Positions 56,279-64,000 of a stretch of DNA of 64,000 bases are shown one piece after another. The translations under genes were made by a program, and so were the position numbers. This DNA comes from Gemmatimonadaceae bacterium (GTDB lineage Bacteria; Gemmatimonadota; Gemmatimonadetes; Gemmatimonadales; Gemmatimonadaceae). The DNA is taken from positions 62,001 to 126,000 of the forward strand of contig JADZAN010000019.1 in the NCBI GenBank assembly GCA_020852815.1, written 5' to 3'. The notes under the pieces were generated by a model. That model saw only the letters and a list, made by a program, of their open reading frames with translations. It ran no database searches and had not been told where the DNA came from. The number at the start of each line of letters is the position of its first letter. The stretch's first letter is position 1.

Positions 56279-59153
56279 CGGTGATGCGAAACGGGAGGGC
56301 ACGCGCGGACTCCTGCCGGTCGCCGCGCAGGTAGACCCATTCGCCGCGGCCGCCGCTGAGGACGAGTTGTCCCCGCCGGCGCTCGCGATCGGGCGTAATC
56401 TCGTTGACGACGACGTCCAGGGTGAAGTCTCCCGCCCCGTCGAGCGCGAGCGCCGAGCGCGGAACGGCGACACGCAACGCCCACCCGTCGCTCGTTAGGG
56501 CGGCACCCGCGTGCGGGGTGATGGGGGGGCCGAACGCCGCCCGCGTGGACACGCGCACCGTGCCGCGCTCGGGCTCCGGGACCATGATCCAGGCATAGTA
56601 ACGCGGATCGCCGAGCCCCGACCCCAGATAGAGCTGCACACCGTCGGAGTTGGTGTCGGGATGCTCGTTGTCGAGCGGGTTCTGCTCTCGCGCTGGGGCA
56701 AAGACCACCGGGCGCTTGCTCACGGCAATGTCGACGACGATTTCGCCCTCGGTGGCGACAACGGCCACGCGCGCCGTCGGGCGCCCGGCCGCTTCCCAGT
56801 CCAGTTCGGAGCGGCGATAGTGCGACGCATCGAGCACGAAGCGTGCGGCAGTCCCCGATTGCGCTGCACCGTCATCGTTGGCCAACGCTCCGGGAGCGGA
56901 CGGGAGGTCGTGTCGCGCGCGGAGCGTCGTCGTCGCTCGCGGAGTCGGCGCCGGCGCAGGGCGGCCGGCCCATGTCGCGCGCCCAGGCTCGCGCCCCTCA
57001 TCCACCGTCTCGTTGGCCAGGTCATCCGCCAACGGCTCGGCCGACTCGTCAGGCGACCGCACACCGAACGCGACGTACTCGTCAGGCGGCGCGTCGAAGT
57101 CGATCGACGAGTCGGCATCGCCCATGTCGAGCTCGATGCTCCAGCGATAGGCCTCACGACGGTGGACGTGCCGCGCCCAACTGCCGAAGTGCACGATCGC
57201 GCGCTCAGCTTCGAAGGTGGACGACATCACCTCGCCGGTCCAATTCCACACGCTCCTGATGACGCCCGAACGGCCGCGCGTACGCAGCAGGAGGAATCGA
57301 CGGCGCGCGCCGCCCGGCGGGCCCGGGGCCACGCACCTCCACCATTCGTGCGGCGTGTCGCAGTGCATCCAGGTGCGCGCTTCGACGTCGTCTACGCGGG
57401 TGGAGAACCAGGTGCCCGGCACGCCGGGGATGTATTCGCTGGCGGAGACGAAGTCGAAGCCGTCCTCGAGCCCCTTCCCTCCCGCCAGCGTCGTGTGGCG
57501 CCATCGCGAACCGGTGCCGAGTTCGGGGTCGATGTGAAACGGGAGGTCGAAGGTCACGATGCGATCGGCGCGCCAGCGCACATCGTCGACGAGGTAGTTG
57601 GACATCGCGACGACCGTGCGTTCGACGACGACGCCCGGCGCGATCTCGGCGCGCGCCGACACGAGCCCCGATTCGCCGCGGTCGTCGAAGGCGAGCACTG
57701 TCCCAGCGGCCCGCCACTGCGAGCGCCCGTCCACCAACGGTGCGTTGTGCGCGAGAGTGCTGCGGTACCAGTGGAGCGTCGGGTCGACATACGACCCGGT
57801 TCCCACGTCCTCCAGCAAGCGGGCAGCGCCGACGACGAGCCAGAGGTTGAGCCGGTCCGGGTGCCCGTGGCCGCCGCCCGACTCGCCATAGTCGAGGGCG
57901 ACGTACGTGCGCCCCTGGTCGCGCCGCAGGACGGCCAGCCCCTGCCCCGCCAGCTGCACCGACGCCTGCCGTCGTCGCTCCAGCGCGGGGAGTAGTGTGC
58001 GGGCAAAGAGCAGCGACTTCCACCCTAACGACGATCGCGAGAGCGGCACCGGCGGGAGATTGCGCTCGGCCTCCGCGGTGGAGCGTGCACGTCCCGTGTC
58101 GCCCTCGTCTGCTGCGGGGCGGTAGAGTTCCGCCAGCGCCGCCGCCAGCCGCGGGTCGTCGCCCCGCGCCAGCCCCAGTTCGCAGCTCTCGGCCATGCGC
58201 CACTGTCGGAGCGAAACGCGATACTGCGAGTCGCGCCGCGACGGGAAGGTGAAGTCGGGGAGCGCGGTGGCGAAGGGGGTGGCGAACCCCTCCCGGAAGC
58301 GGCGCACGCCCTCGCGCGGCAGCGCCACGCCCAGCGCCTCGGCGGTGGTCACGCCGTACCACAGTCCGCGATGGGCGAACAGGTGGTAGTTCTCCCCCTC
58401 GTACCACGTCCCGTCGGCGAGGAGCGCGCCGGTGAGGTGCGCGGCGATCCCCGATGCGCCCTCGATGGCCTCCCCCACCATGGCGTCGTCGCCGAGGAGC
58501 GCCCCGGCCGCGGCCAGCGCTGCGTTGTTGTAGACCTGTCGGTTCGAGCTCCCCTCGTCATACGACGCGATGAGCGACGCGCTGGGACGCACCAGGCGCT
58601 CGCGCACCTCGACGCCGAGTGCGGTGCGCCCGCCGCACGACTCGAGGAGGTCGAGCGCGGCCGTCAGTTGCAACAGCCAGATGGATTCGAGGTAGGTGGA
58701 GAAGAAGGGGCGCGTGGGGCCGAGGACGTTGTCGCGATTGGGATACGTGTCGTAACGTGCGGCGTACCCCTGAAGGATGGCCGTTGCCAGCGCGCCGCAC
58801 GCCGCGTCGCCGGTGAGGACGTGGAGCGACGCCGCATGGACCGCGCGCTCGGCCAGCCAGAGCTGGTAGTTCATGATCCACCAGCGGTAGTGCGCCTCGT
58901 CCTCGTACACTGTCCCGCACACTGGGCAGCGATGGCGGCGCGGCTGCCAGGGATCGAAGTCGAGGAGCGCGCCATGCGTGGGACAGCGCCCCCCCACGCG
59001 CGTGAGGCGCGCCTTCTCGGGCGGGAACCACGGCTCGCCCGCCGCCAGAAGCGGCTCGAGGTCGGCGCGCAGCGACTGCGCCAGCGGGGCAAGCGCGCCG
59101 CGCGCGGCCGCGCCGCGCGCGCGAACGGCGTCGCTCGAGAGGAGGATCGTCAT
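56271..59153 (-). CDS. Heparinase II/III-like polysaccharide lyase with C-terminal CBM9-like domain
   Basis: About 960 residues with no clear signal peptide. Residues ~1-400 form an (alpha/alpha)-toroid of the alginate/heparinase type (RWWIMNYQLWLAERAVHAAS, YDEGSSNRQVYNNAALAAAG, DGTWYEGENYHLFAHRGLWY). A heparinase II/III beta-sheet domain follows (GESGGGHGHPDRLNLWLVVG, SYVDPTLHWYRSTLAHNAPL). The last ~200 residues resemble a CBM9-type sugar-binding or cellobiose-dehydrogenase-like sandwich (NSDGVQLYLGSGLGDPRYYA, DFTLDVVVNEITPDRER). An N-terminal CPTHG...CPVCG pair looks like a zinc ribbon. ATG 59153 is preferred; a GTG at 59207 would add 18 residues. Substrate, probably a uronic-acid polymer, is inferred from family only. 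Confidence 0.86.
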   Translation of the reverse strand: MTILLSSDAVRARGAAARGALAPLAQSLRADLEPLLAAGEPWFPPEKARLTRVGGRCPTHGALLDFDPWQPRRHRCPVCGTVYEDEAHYRWWIMNYQLWLAERAVHAASLHVLTGDAACGALATAILQGYAARYDTYPNRDNVLGPTRPFFSTYLESIWLLQLTAALDLLESCGGRTALGVEVRERLVRPSASLIASYDEGSSNRQVYNNAALAAAGALLGDDAMVGEAIEGASGIAAHLTGALLADGTWYEGENYHLFAHRGLWYGVTTAEALGVALPREGVRRFREGFATPFATALPDFTFPSRRDSQYRVSLRQWRMAESCELGLARGDDPRLAAALAELYRPAADEGDTGRARSTAEAERNLPPVPLSRSSLGWKSLLFARTLLPALERRRQASVQLAGQGLAVLRRDQGRTYVALDYGESGGGHGHPDRLNLWLVVGAARLLEDVGTGSYVDPTLHWYRSTLAHNAPLVDGRSQWRAAGTVLAFDDRGESGLVSARAEIAPGVVVERTVVAMSNYLVDDVRWRADRIVTFDLPFHIDPELGTGSRWRHTTLAGGKGLEDGFDFVSASEYIPGVPGTWFSTRVDDVEARTWMHCDTPHEWWRCVAPGPPGGARRRFLLLRTRGRSGVIRSVWNWTGEVMSSTFEAERAIVHFGSWARHVHRREAYRWSIELDMGDADSSIDFDAPPDEYVAFGVRSPDESAEPLADDLANETVDEGREPGRATWAGRPAPAPTPRATTTLRARHDLPSAPGALANDDGAAQSGTAARFVLDASHYRRSELDWEAAGRPTARVAVVATEGEIVVDIAVSKRPVVFAPAREQNPLDNEHPDTNSDGVQLYLGSGLGDPRYYAWIMVPEPERGTVRVSTRAAFGPPITPHAGAALTSDGWALRVAVPRSALALDGAGDFTLDVVVNEITPDRERRRGQLVLSGGRGEWVYLRGDRQESARALPFRITDD

Positions 59154-59162
59154 CGTGAGCAA

Positions 59163-59206
59163 CCGGGAACATCGGTCACAGAGTACACCGGGAACATGGG
59201 GTGACA
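59163..59206 (-). repeat. IS481-type end-like sequence, left copy
   Basis: A 44-bp stretch with two tandem units of the form CCGGGAACAT-N-GGTNACA. Its reverse complement matches the sequence at 59352-59397 with several mismatches, so the two look like degenerate terminal inverted repeats. Such repeated units are seen at the ends of IS481-family elements; that comparison is from memory. No transposase remnant is visible between them. Confidence 0.45.
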
Positions 59207-59207
59207 C

Positions 59208-59821
59208 GGCGGAGGGGTGAGGACGTGTGCCGGGTCAGTCGTGGAGGACGAGATCTCATTCGTCGAACTTCGCGAGCGGGCCCGTGTTGGTGAAGAGCAA
59301 TCCAATGCCGCCTCCCTCCTCACCACGGGGGAGGTGATGCCATTGATCGAATGTCACCCATGTTCTGCCCGATCGGGGCTGTTACCTATCTACCCCGTTT
59401 CTATCCGCACGCCAGTCAACTCCGGTTGCGGCAGGCAAAGGCATTTCGGACCGCGGCCTTCGGCCGCATTCCGTTTGGTGCCCTGGCTGCTGATCGGAAG
59501 TCGCTCGACAGGCCTGTAGCGGGCCATGGACTCTCGACGCGGCGAGGAGCGACGCGCAGAATCGCTGCCAGCCCAGACCCGAGTCGCGGCCCCAGGTTCC
59601 GAGTCCACACGGCGAGTGCCGCGGGACCTATCCTGCAGCTTCGTTAGGCAGGGCGCTCACCCCTTGCGAATTCGACGTGCCCCGTGGGAAAGACCTGTCC
59701 GCATCGCGCTCAGGTATCCCCAGCAAGACCGCGTGAAGGTTGTCACAGCGTTTTGCGCTACCGTGCAGGTATCTCTACCGGAAACAGGGCGAAGACGAGT
59801 GTATCTCAACCGGAAATTCGT
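59208..59821. other. Long intergenic region upstream of the propeller lipoprotein gene
   Basis: 614 bp that I read as non-coding. It contains the right-hand IS481-type end-like sequence (59352-59397), a GCGGCC-TTC-GGCCGC hairpin (59453-59467) and a CGTTAGGC word (59642). Small open frames here lack ribosome sites and family features. GC content is lower than in the flanking operons. Confidence 0.5.
59352..59403 (+). repeat. IS481-type end-like sequence, right copy, sharing a 36-bp core with 61698
   Basis: Two tandem units (TGTCACCCATGTTCTGCC and GTTACCTATCTACCCCG) read on the plus strand, opposite in orientation to the left copy. The core from GCCCGATCGGGG to GTTTCTA recurs at 61698-61733 in the same orientation with few differences. 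CCCCGATCGGGG is itself a perfect palindrome. Confidence 0.5.
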
Positions 59822-60844
59822 GTGTGGCTGAACATTGGTCGCCTGGGGTTGGGGAGTATCCTTGTGACAACGGCGTTGTCGTGCTCGCCCGCAAAGGAGC
59901 GCCCGGACATCGAGTCGACCGTGGTCTGGCTGGGCCGAGTCCAGCTGGAAGAACCGCCGGGAGTGCTCAATGTAGGCCCGATACTGTCGCCGGATCCGAA
60001 CCGTGGAGTGCTCGTTGTCGATGCGCGAGAGTCGCAGGTTCGGTCATACGCTGACGATGGCAAGCTCCTGCTTCGGCTCGGCCGGAGTGGAGGAGGTCCG
60101 GGAGAGTTCAGCGGACCGCCACTCGCAGGTGCGCGACTGCACGACGGCAGGCTCGTAGTCTCCGATGCGACGGGATCACTTCACGTGTTCGATTCGACCG
60201 GCGCCTTCGTCTCCAAGCACCGCATCGCAACGGCGCCAGTAATGCGTCTTCTGCCATTTGGCGACGTCGTCATTCTTGCCACTCAGCGCCGGATAGGAGG
60301 CGGCGTCATGCTGCTTCACTCGTGGAGGGTTGGTTCAGATAGCCTCTCTTCGAGCTTCTTCCCAGCGCCTTCCGTCGTTCGGGGCTCGCCCGCGCTAGTA
60401 GCCAGCTCCGGTTGGGCCAACGCTGACGTGCGGGGTGACACCATCTTCGCCACGTTCAGCATGTGCGATACACTCTACCTCTTCTCGAAAGATGGACGCC
60501 ACCTCGGGAAGCGACCACTGAACCTTCCGTATTTCAAGTACCATCGTACGGATCCACCGACGAGTGCCTCGTCGCCGGCAGAGCTCAACGCCTGGATGGG
60601 CGATGCGAGCAGGGTTGAGCGACCGTACGTAGCGCAACACGGCACCTTGCTCGTGCAGTACTTCCGCCTGGGTAAACCAGGGCCGACGTGGATGCTTGGT
60701 ATCCGCAGCGCGGCCAACTCGGTCATCCTGGACGCGGAGGGAACTCCTCAGTTGTTAGGGGTGCGAGGTGACGGCGCGCTACTTTTTGCGGACACCACAG
60801 GGTCGCCGAGTAGCTGGCGGATCGCCAACCTCGAGCGCCGATGA
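59822..60844 (+). CDS. Beta-propeller-like lipoprotein, unknown function
   Basis: About 340 residues. The GTG at 59822 begins a short signal peptide (WLNIGRLGLGSILVTTALSC) with a lipobox-like ALSC. The mature protein has repeated four-stranded blade-like units typical of 6-bladed propellers: RGVLVVDARESQVRSYADDG, LVVSDATGSLHVFDSTGAFV and TIFATFSMCDTLYLFSKDGR. An earlier GTG (59684) would give an N-terminus without signal features. Codon use is visibly less GC-biased than in the neighbouring operons, suggesting a recently acquired gene. Its stop overlaps the start of a 66-codon ORF (ATGA). Confidence 0.75.
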   Translation: MWLNIGRLGLGSILVTTALSCSPAKERPDIESTVVWLGRVQLEEPPGVLNVGPILSPDPNRGVLVVDARESQVRSYADDGKLLLRLGRSGGGPGEFSGPPLAGARLHDGRLVVSDATGSLHVFDSTGAFVSKHRIATAPVMRLLPFGDVVILATQRRIGGGVMLLHSWRVGSDSLSSSFFPAPSVVRGSPALVASSGWANADVRGDTIFATFSMCDTLYLFSKDGRHLGKRPLNLPYFKYHRTDPPTSASSPAELNAWMGDASRVERPYVAQHGTLLVQYFRLGKPGPTWMLGIRSAANSVILDAEGTPQLLGVRGDGALLFADTTGSPSSWRIANLERR

Positions 60845-61041
60845 CCTCTCGTCTCCGCCGCTCCAGCACCACCGTCATGCTGTTTCTGATGGCCGCGCAA
60901 CAGGCATGTTCAGAATCCCCCGGCTCGTTGCCACTTCCGGCACGAAAGCCGGGTCATCGAAAGCACGGTACGCCGCGAGAAACTGGATTCCGTCCCCGCA
61001 TGCATCATGAGGCCGGCCATACAAGTACTCACGTCTCGTAG
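60841..61041 (+). CDS. Possible 66-residue exported peptide
   Basis: The ATG overlaps the stop of the propeller lipoprotein gene (ATGA), suggesting coupling. The N-terminus is signal-like (basic start, then TVMLFLMAAQQAC). The rest is Pro/His/Arg-rich with no fold that I recognise, and it runs 35 bp into the start of the PDZ gene. It could be a real small lipoprotein, a truncated remnant or chance. Confidence 0.3.
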   Translation: MTSRLRRSSTTVMLFLMAAQQACSESPGSLPLPARKPGHRKHGTPRETGFRPRMHHEAGHTSTHVS

Positions 61042-61411
61042 CAGACGGCTCCGAGCCCTATACGCTATCGGGGCTGCCGTCGCTCTCGCGAGTCCAATCC
61101 GCTCGTACGCGCAGCCGTCAGCTCCCCGTGCACAACCATCGGGGAGCTTCGGAATGTCCATTGCTGTGTGTATGCAGCCGGCGTGCGCTCACCATCGAGG
61201 CGGGTGGGTAGTCAAGGTGGACAGTGGCTCAGTCGCATGGGATGCTGGCCTACGTGAAGGAGACACTGTTCTGACAGTGAACCGCGTTCCATTGTCGAAA
61301 GCGACCGCGGCCAGGGTGCTGAGATTCGAGGCGGACCAAGCGGTCGCGCTCGAGGTACGCCGTGGAACGAAAGCGATACTGATTTCCGGCCGCGCCCGCA
61401 AACGGACCTGA
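61007..61411 (+). CDS. Secreted single PDZ-domain protein
   Basis: 134 residues. A signal peptide (RALYAIGAAVALASPIRSYA) leads to a PDZ domain: GGWVVKVDSGSVAWDAGLRE is the carboxylate-binding and helix region, followed by GDTVLTVNRVPLSKATAARV. PDZ domains usually dock C-terminal peptides in proteases or assembly factors; this one has no protease attached. Starting at ATG 61007, it shares the islet and the less GC-rich composition with the propeller lipoprotein. Partner unknown. Confidence 0.75.
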   Translation: MRPAIQVLTSRSRRLRALYAIGAAVALASPIRSYAQPSAPRAQPSGSFGMSIAVCMQPACAHHRGGWVVKVDSGSVAWDAGLREGDTVLTVNRVPLSKATAARVLRFEADQAVALEVRRGTKAILISGRARKRT

Positions 61412-61712
61412 ACCGTTTGCGGTTGGCAATGAAGCGCAGTGTGGCAGGCGCGATCGATTGCGTTCGCACGCACCCCTACCACATGAGTCGCCTAACCAAC
61501 TGTTGCAACCGTCATTCGCCTTGGTGAGTACTCGTCACGTTCGCTCTATCGGAGCACCCGCAACTGAACGGTTCAAGGCAGTTCACGAATGGTCGACGGC
61601 CCCTGGCCGGCGCAGGACGCCGGCGCGCCGGCGCGCCGGCGACCATTCATGAGATGGCTTCTAGCGTCAAGGATGTAGGATAACCCCGGTGGGCACCGCC
61701 CGATCGGGGAGG
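61412..61712. other. Intergenic region with direct-repeat end
   Basis: 301 bp between the PDZ gene and the convergent binding-protein gene. It holds a CCTAACC word (61490), a CG-rich run built on GCCGGCGC (61610-61650) and, at its end (61698-61712), the start of the second copy of the 36-bp core, which reads into the stop of the next gene. I see no gene. Confidence 0.5.
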
Positions 61713-61733
61713 TTACCTATCTACCCGGTTTGT
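61698..61733 (+). repeat. Second copy of the 36-bp IS481-end-like core
   Basis: GCCCGATCGGGG, then GTTACCTATCTACCC and GTTTGTA. It matches 59367-59403 in the same orientation with 4-5 differences. It overlaps the 3' end of the binding-protein gene, contributing its last residues and stop. Confidence 0.6.
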
Positions 61734-63521
61734 ACCGCGCCCCACCCCAACGGCCGTTGCAGCTGCCGACCGGAGGACCGACGGGAGGGCGGCACTGGTC
61801 GTCGTCGCCTCGCCCGGCGGCGCCGACGCGTCGAGCGACAAACCGTCGAGCGACCAACCGGCGAGCGTCGCCAGCTCTCCGCGCAGGTCCATGCGCACGC
61901 CATGCAGCCGGCGGCGCATCCCCTGCACCCCGCGCGCGTGATAGAGCCACGCCACCGGCGCCTGTGCCTCGAGCTCGCGTTGCACCTGGTGCCATGCCTC
62001 GCGCGCCGCCGCGACCGTTGGCGCCGCGCGCGCGCGTGCAAACGCAGAGTCGAGCGTGGCCTCGTGAAAGCCGGCGTAGTCGAGTGCACCTCCGCGCAGC
62101 GCGCCGTCGAACATTCCGGCCAGGTGGGCCAGCGAGAGGTCGCCGGGAACTCCGGTCACCAGCGCATCGAACCGCTTGACCTTCGCGCGCGCCTCGATGA
62201 GGAAGGCGCCGAGCTCCATCTGGCGAATCTCCATCGCGATTCCCTGCCGGCGAAGGTCCGCCTGCACCAGCTGTTCGAGGGCATTGTCGCCGCTCCCGAC
62301 GGAGAGGAGCGTGAAGCGAAGCGCCTCGCCGCGGCGACGCCGAAGCCCGTCGTCGCCGCGCGTCCAGCCGGCCTCGTCGAGCAGGCGGGAGGCGGTCGCG
62401 TCGTCGCGACGTCCGTCAGCCGCAAGCGCCGACGGGAGGGCGAACGGGTGCGTCGGCGACACGGCGCCGCCAGCCGGCGTCCCGTAGCCGGCGAGCGCCA
62501 CGCGCACGATGCGTCCCCGATCGATCGCCGCGCGCACCGCCCGCCGCACCCGCACATCGTCGAACGGCGCACGCGACGCGTTGAAGACCATCGCGTAGGC
62601 AAAGGTGATCGGATACGTGACGACCGCGAGCGTTGGATCGCGCGACACGAGGGCGGCCATGCTGGGCGAGATCCCCGCCAGGTCCAACTCCCCGCTCACC
62701 AAGCCGGCAAACTTGGTCGTGGCCTCGTCGACCACCGCGACGATGACGCGCCCCACGCGCGGCGCTCCGCCCATCGACGCCGGAAAGGCATCGTTGCGAT
62801 CGAAGATCCAGCGCTCCCCTGGGCGCCGCTCGACGAACCGGAACGGGCCGTTGCCTAACGGCGCGGTGGCGAAACGGTCGCGACGGAAGTCGGCGCGCGA
62901 GACATGCGCCAGGCGATGCGCAGGAACGATCGGCAACTCGCAGAGGATGGCGGGGAGGTCGGGGAGTGGCTGGCGCGCGACCAGCGTCACCGTGCTGTCG
63001 TCGCTCACGTCGACGCGCTCGAGCCACGACAGGTCGGCGGCGCGCGGCGACGCGGTGGCGGGATCGCGCGCCGCCTCCAGCGTGAAGGCCACGTCGCGGG
63101 CCGTTGTCAGCGTCCCGTCGTGCCAGCGAAGCGTTGGCTCGAGATCGAGCGTCAGGGCGCGCCGATCGTCGCTCCACCGCCAGCGCCGCGCGTAGTACGG
63201 CACGGGGTGCAGCGCCGAATCGTAGCGCGCCAGCGTGACGAAGAGGGCGAAGCGTTGCACCTGGCGCGCCATGGGGTGCACCGTCACCAGCGGGTTCGCC
63301 GACTCCAGGTCGGCCCCCGACGCCACCACCACCGTTCCGCCGCGGGGCGCCTTGGCGACGGCGTCACCGCCGCACGCCGCGACACCGGCGAGCACGGCGA
63401 CGGCGCCCGCGCGCGCCAGCGCACGCGCAAACGCGCGAGAGGCCAGGCGCGCGCCATCCTCCGCGGTCCTCACAAGGGCGCGGCTCGATTCGGGCGTTGA
63501 CGGCGCGTGTTTGCGGGGCAT
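61713..63521 (-). CDS. Peptide/oligosaccharide ABC-transporter binding lipoprotein (family 5)
   Basis: About 602 residues. A lipoprotein signal (AGAVAVLAGVAAC) is preceded by ~50 N-terminal residues, so a later start such as the GTG at 63473 is possible. Family 5 traits: WRWSDDRRALTLDLEPTLRW, HDGTLTTARDVAFTLEAARD, NGPFRFVERRPGERWIFDRN and the YAMVFNASRAPFDDVRVRRA block. It binds peptides, nickel or oligosaccharides for a Dpp/Opp-type importer. The gene points away from the permease gene; their starts are only 9 bp apart. The last residues lie in the IS481-end-like core repeat. Confidence 0.9.
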   Translation of the reverse strand: MPRKHAPSTPESSRALVRTAEDGARLASRAFARALARAGAVAVLAGVAACGGDAVAKAPRGGTVVVASGADLESANPLVTVHPMARQVQRFALFVTLARYDSALHPVPYYARRWRWSDDRRALTLDLEPTLRWHDGTLTTARDVAFTLEAARDPATASPRAADLSWLERVDVSDDSTVTLVARQPLPDLPAILCELPIVPAHRLAHVSRADFRRDRFATAPLGNGPFRFVERRPGERWIFDRNDAFPASMGGAPRVGRVIVAVVDEATTKFAGLVSGELDLAGISPSMAALVSRDPTLAVVTYPITFAYAMVFNASRAPFDDVRVRRAVRAAIDRGRIVRVALAGYGTPAGGAVSPTHPFALPSALAADGRRDDATASRLLDEAGWTRGDDGLRRRRGEALRFTLLSVGSGDNALEQLVQADLRRQGIAMEIRQMELGAFLIEARAKVKRFDALVTGVPGDLSLAHLAGMFDGALRGGALDYAGFHEATLDSAFARARAAPTVAAAREAWHQVQRELEAQAPVAWLYHARGVQGMRRRLHGVRMDLRGELATLAGWSLDGLSLDASAPPGEATTTSAALPSVLRSAAATAVGVGRGTNRVDR

Positions 63522-63530
63522 TATGTCGTC

Positions 63531-64000
63531 GTGCGCGCGCTCATCCGCCGTGGCGCCGAGTCGCTCGTCCTGTTCTGGCTCGTCGTCTCGCTCACCTTTC
63601 TCCTCGCCCACTTCGCCCCTGGCGATGCGGCCGACCTGCTGGTGTCACCGTCGGCCTCGCCCGACGACGTGGCACGCCTGCGGCGCACGCTCGGGCTCGA
63701 CGCCTCATTCGCCGAGCAATATGCACGCTGGATCGGCGGGGCGCTCTCTGGCAATCTCGGCGACTCGTTTGCCCTGCGCGAGCCGGTGGCAACGGTCCTC
63801 TGGCGCGCGCTCCCGGTCTCGCTCGCGCTCGGCGCCGCGTCGCTCACGCTGACCTTTCTCGTCGGCGTGCTCGCGGGGCTGTACCAGGCGTCGCAGCGCG
63901 GGCGCTGGCCCGACCGAGTACTCACCGCGCTTGGCATCACCGTCTATGCGGCGCCGTCGTTCTGGCTCGCCCTGTCGCTGGTGGCGCTCTTCACTGCGGG
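63531..64000 (+). CDS. Peptide ABC-transporter permease, DppB/OppB type, cut by window end
   Basis: 156 codons visible. The N-terminal helix ESLVLFWLVVSLTFLLAHFA and PGDAADLLVSPSASPDDVAR, then LGLDASFAEQYARWIGGALS and GNLGDSFALREPVATVLWRA, are the standard DppB N-terminal domain. Two more helices follow. The EAA loop lies beyond the window. GTG start at 63531; no clear Shine-Dalgarno. It probably continues into a dppC-type gene and works with the divergent binding protein. Confidence 0.88.
   Translation, partial: MRALIRRGAESLVLFWLVVSLTFLLAHFAPGDAADLLVSPSASPDDVARLRRTLGLDASFAEQYARWIGGALSGNLGDSFALREPVATVLWRALPVSLALGAASLTLTFLVGVLAGLYQASQRGRWPDRVLTALGITVYAAPSFWLALSLVALFTA

Noticed and set aside
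59217-59519. 100-codon ORF in the intergenic region
   Set aside because: It spans the IS481-end-like sequence, lacks a ribosome site and shows no protein features.

Overview
The window is a 64 kb, GC-rich bacterial chromosome segment. It holds about 50 protein genes and one tRNA gene; I see no rRNA, CRISPR array, intact transposase or prophage. An alternative complex III (ActABCDEF) operon, abundant TonB/ExbBD parts, protein kinases with TPR tails, inositol-lipid genes and a GC-rich, TTA-poor codon style suggest Gemmatimonadota or a close relative. That assignment is inference from gene content; no marker gene in the window proves it.

Layout. 1-4.3 kb (minus): a truncated E2 acyltransferase gene, then an inositol phospholipid operon (CDP-alcohol phosphotransferase, ino1, a lipoprotein and two small proteins). 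4.4-6.6 kb: a small lipoprotein, a serine hydrolase and an A-type Fe-S carrier. 6.7-11.9 kb (plus): an amino-sugar operon (NagB-LmbE fusion, SSS symporter, GlcNAc-type kinase), then a DedA protein. 12-19.4 kb (minus): a dicarboxylate/glutamate symporter, two amino-acid permeases and a membrane pyrophosphatase. 19.5-23.1 kb (minus): tonB-exbB-exbD-exbD, a terminator, then a second TonB-like gene. 23.4-28.9 kb (minus): two two-component systems in tandem, one NtrB/NtrC-like with a GAFPGA motif in place of GAFTGA. 29-39.7 kb (minus): a tightly overlapping operon with two large glycosidase-like enzymes and a complete sugar ABC importer, preceded by a peroxiredoxin. 39.8-44 kb: a Ser/Thr kinase, tRNA-Ala, TrxC and a Tat-exported DsrE-like protein. 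44.1-52 kb (minus): actABCDEF with a near-perfect Rex/CRP-type palindrome upstream. 52.2-59.2 kb (minus): heparinase-like enzyme, TrmJ-like methyltransferase, class III aminotransferase and two amidohydrolases. 59.2-61.7 kb: a less GC-rich islet with a beta-propeller-like lipoprotein and a PDZ protein, bounded by sequences resembling IS481-type ends. 61.7-64 kb: a peptide-type binding protein divergent from a DppB-type permease cut by the window end.

The gene sets fit an aerobic heterotroph scavenging polymers: TonB-energised outer-membrane uptake, glycan and amino-sugar import and breakdown, amino-acid uptake, and quinol oxidation by alternative complex III. Non-coding structure is also informative. 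It includes an interspersed 8-bp AGAAGACG tract at four loci, one of them inside a coding domain, a recurrent CCTAACG word, several strong hairpins, and G-rich or 13-bp tandem repeats between genes.
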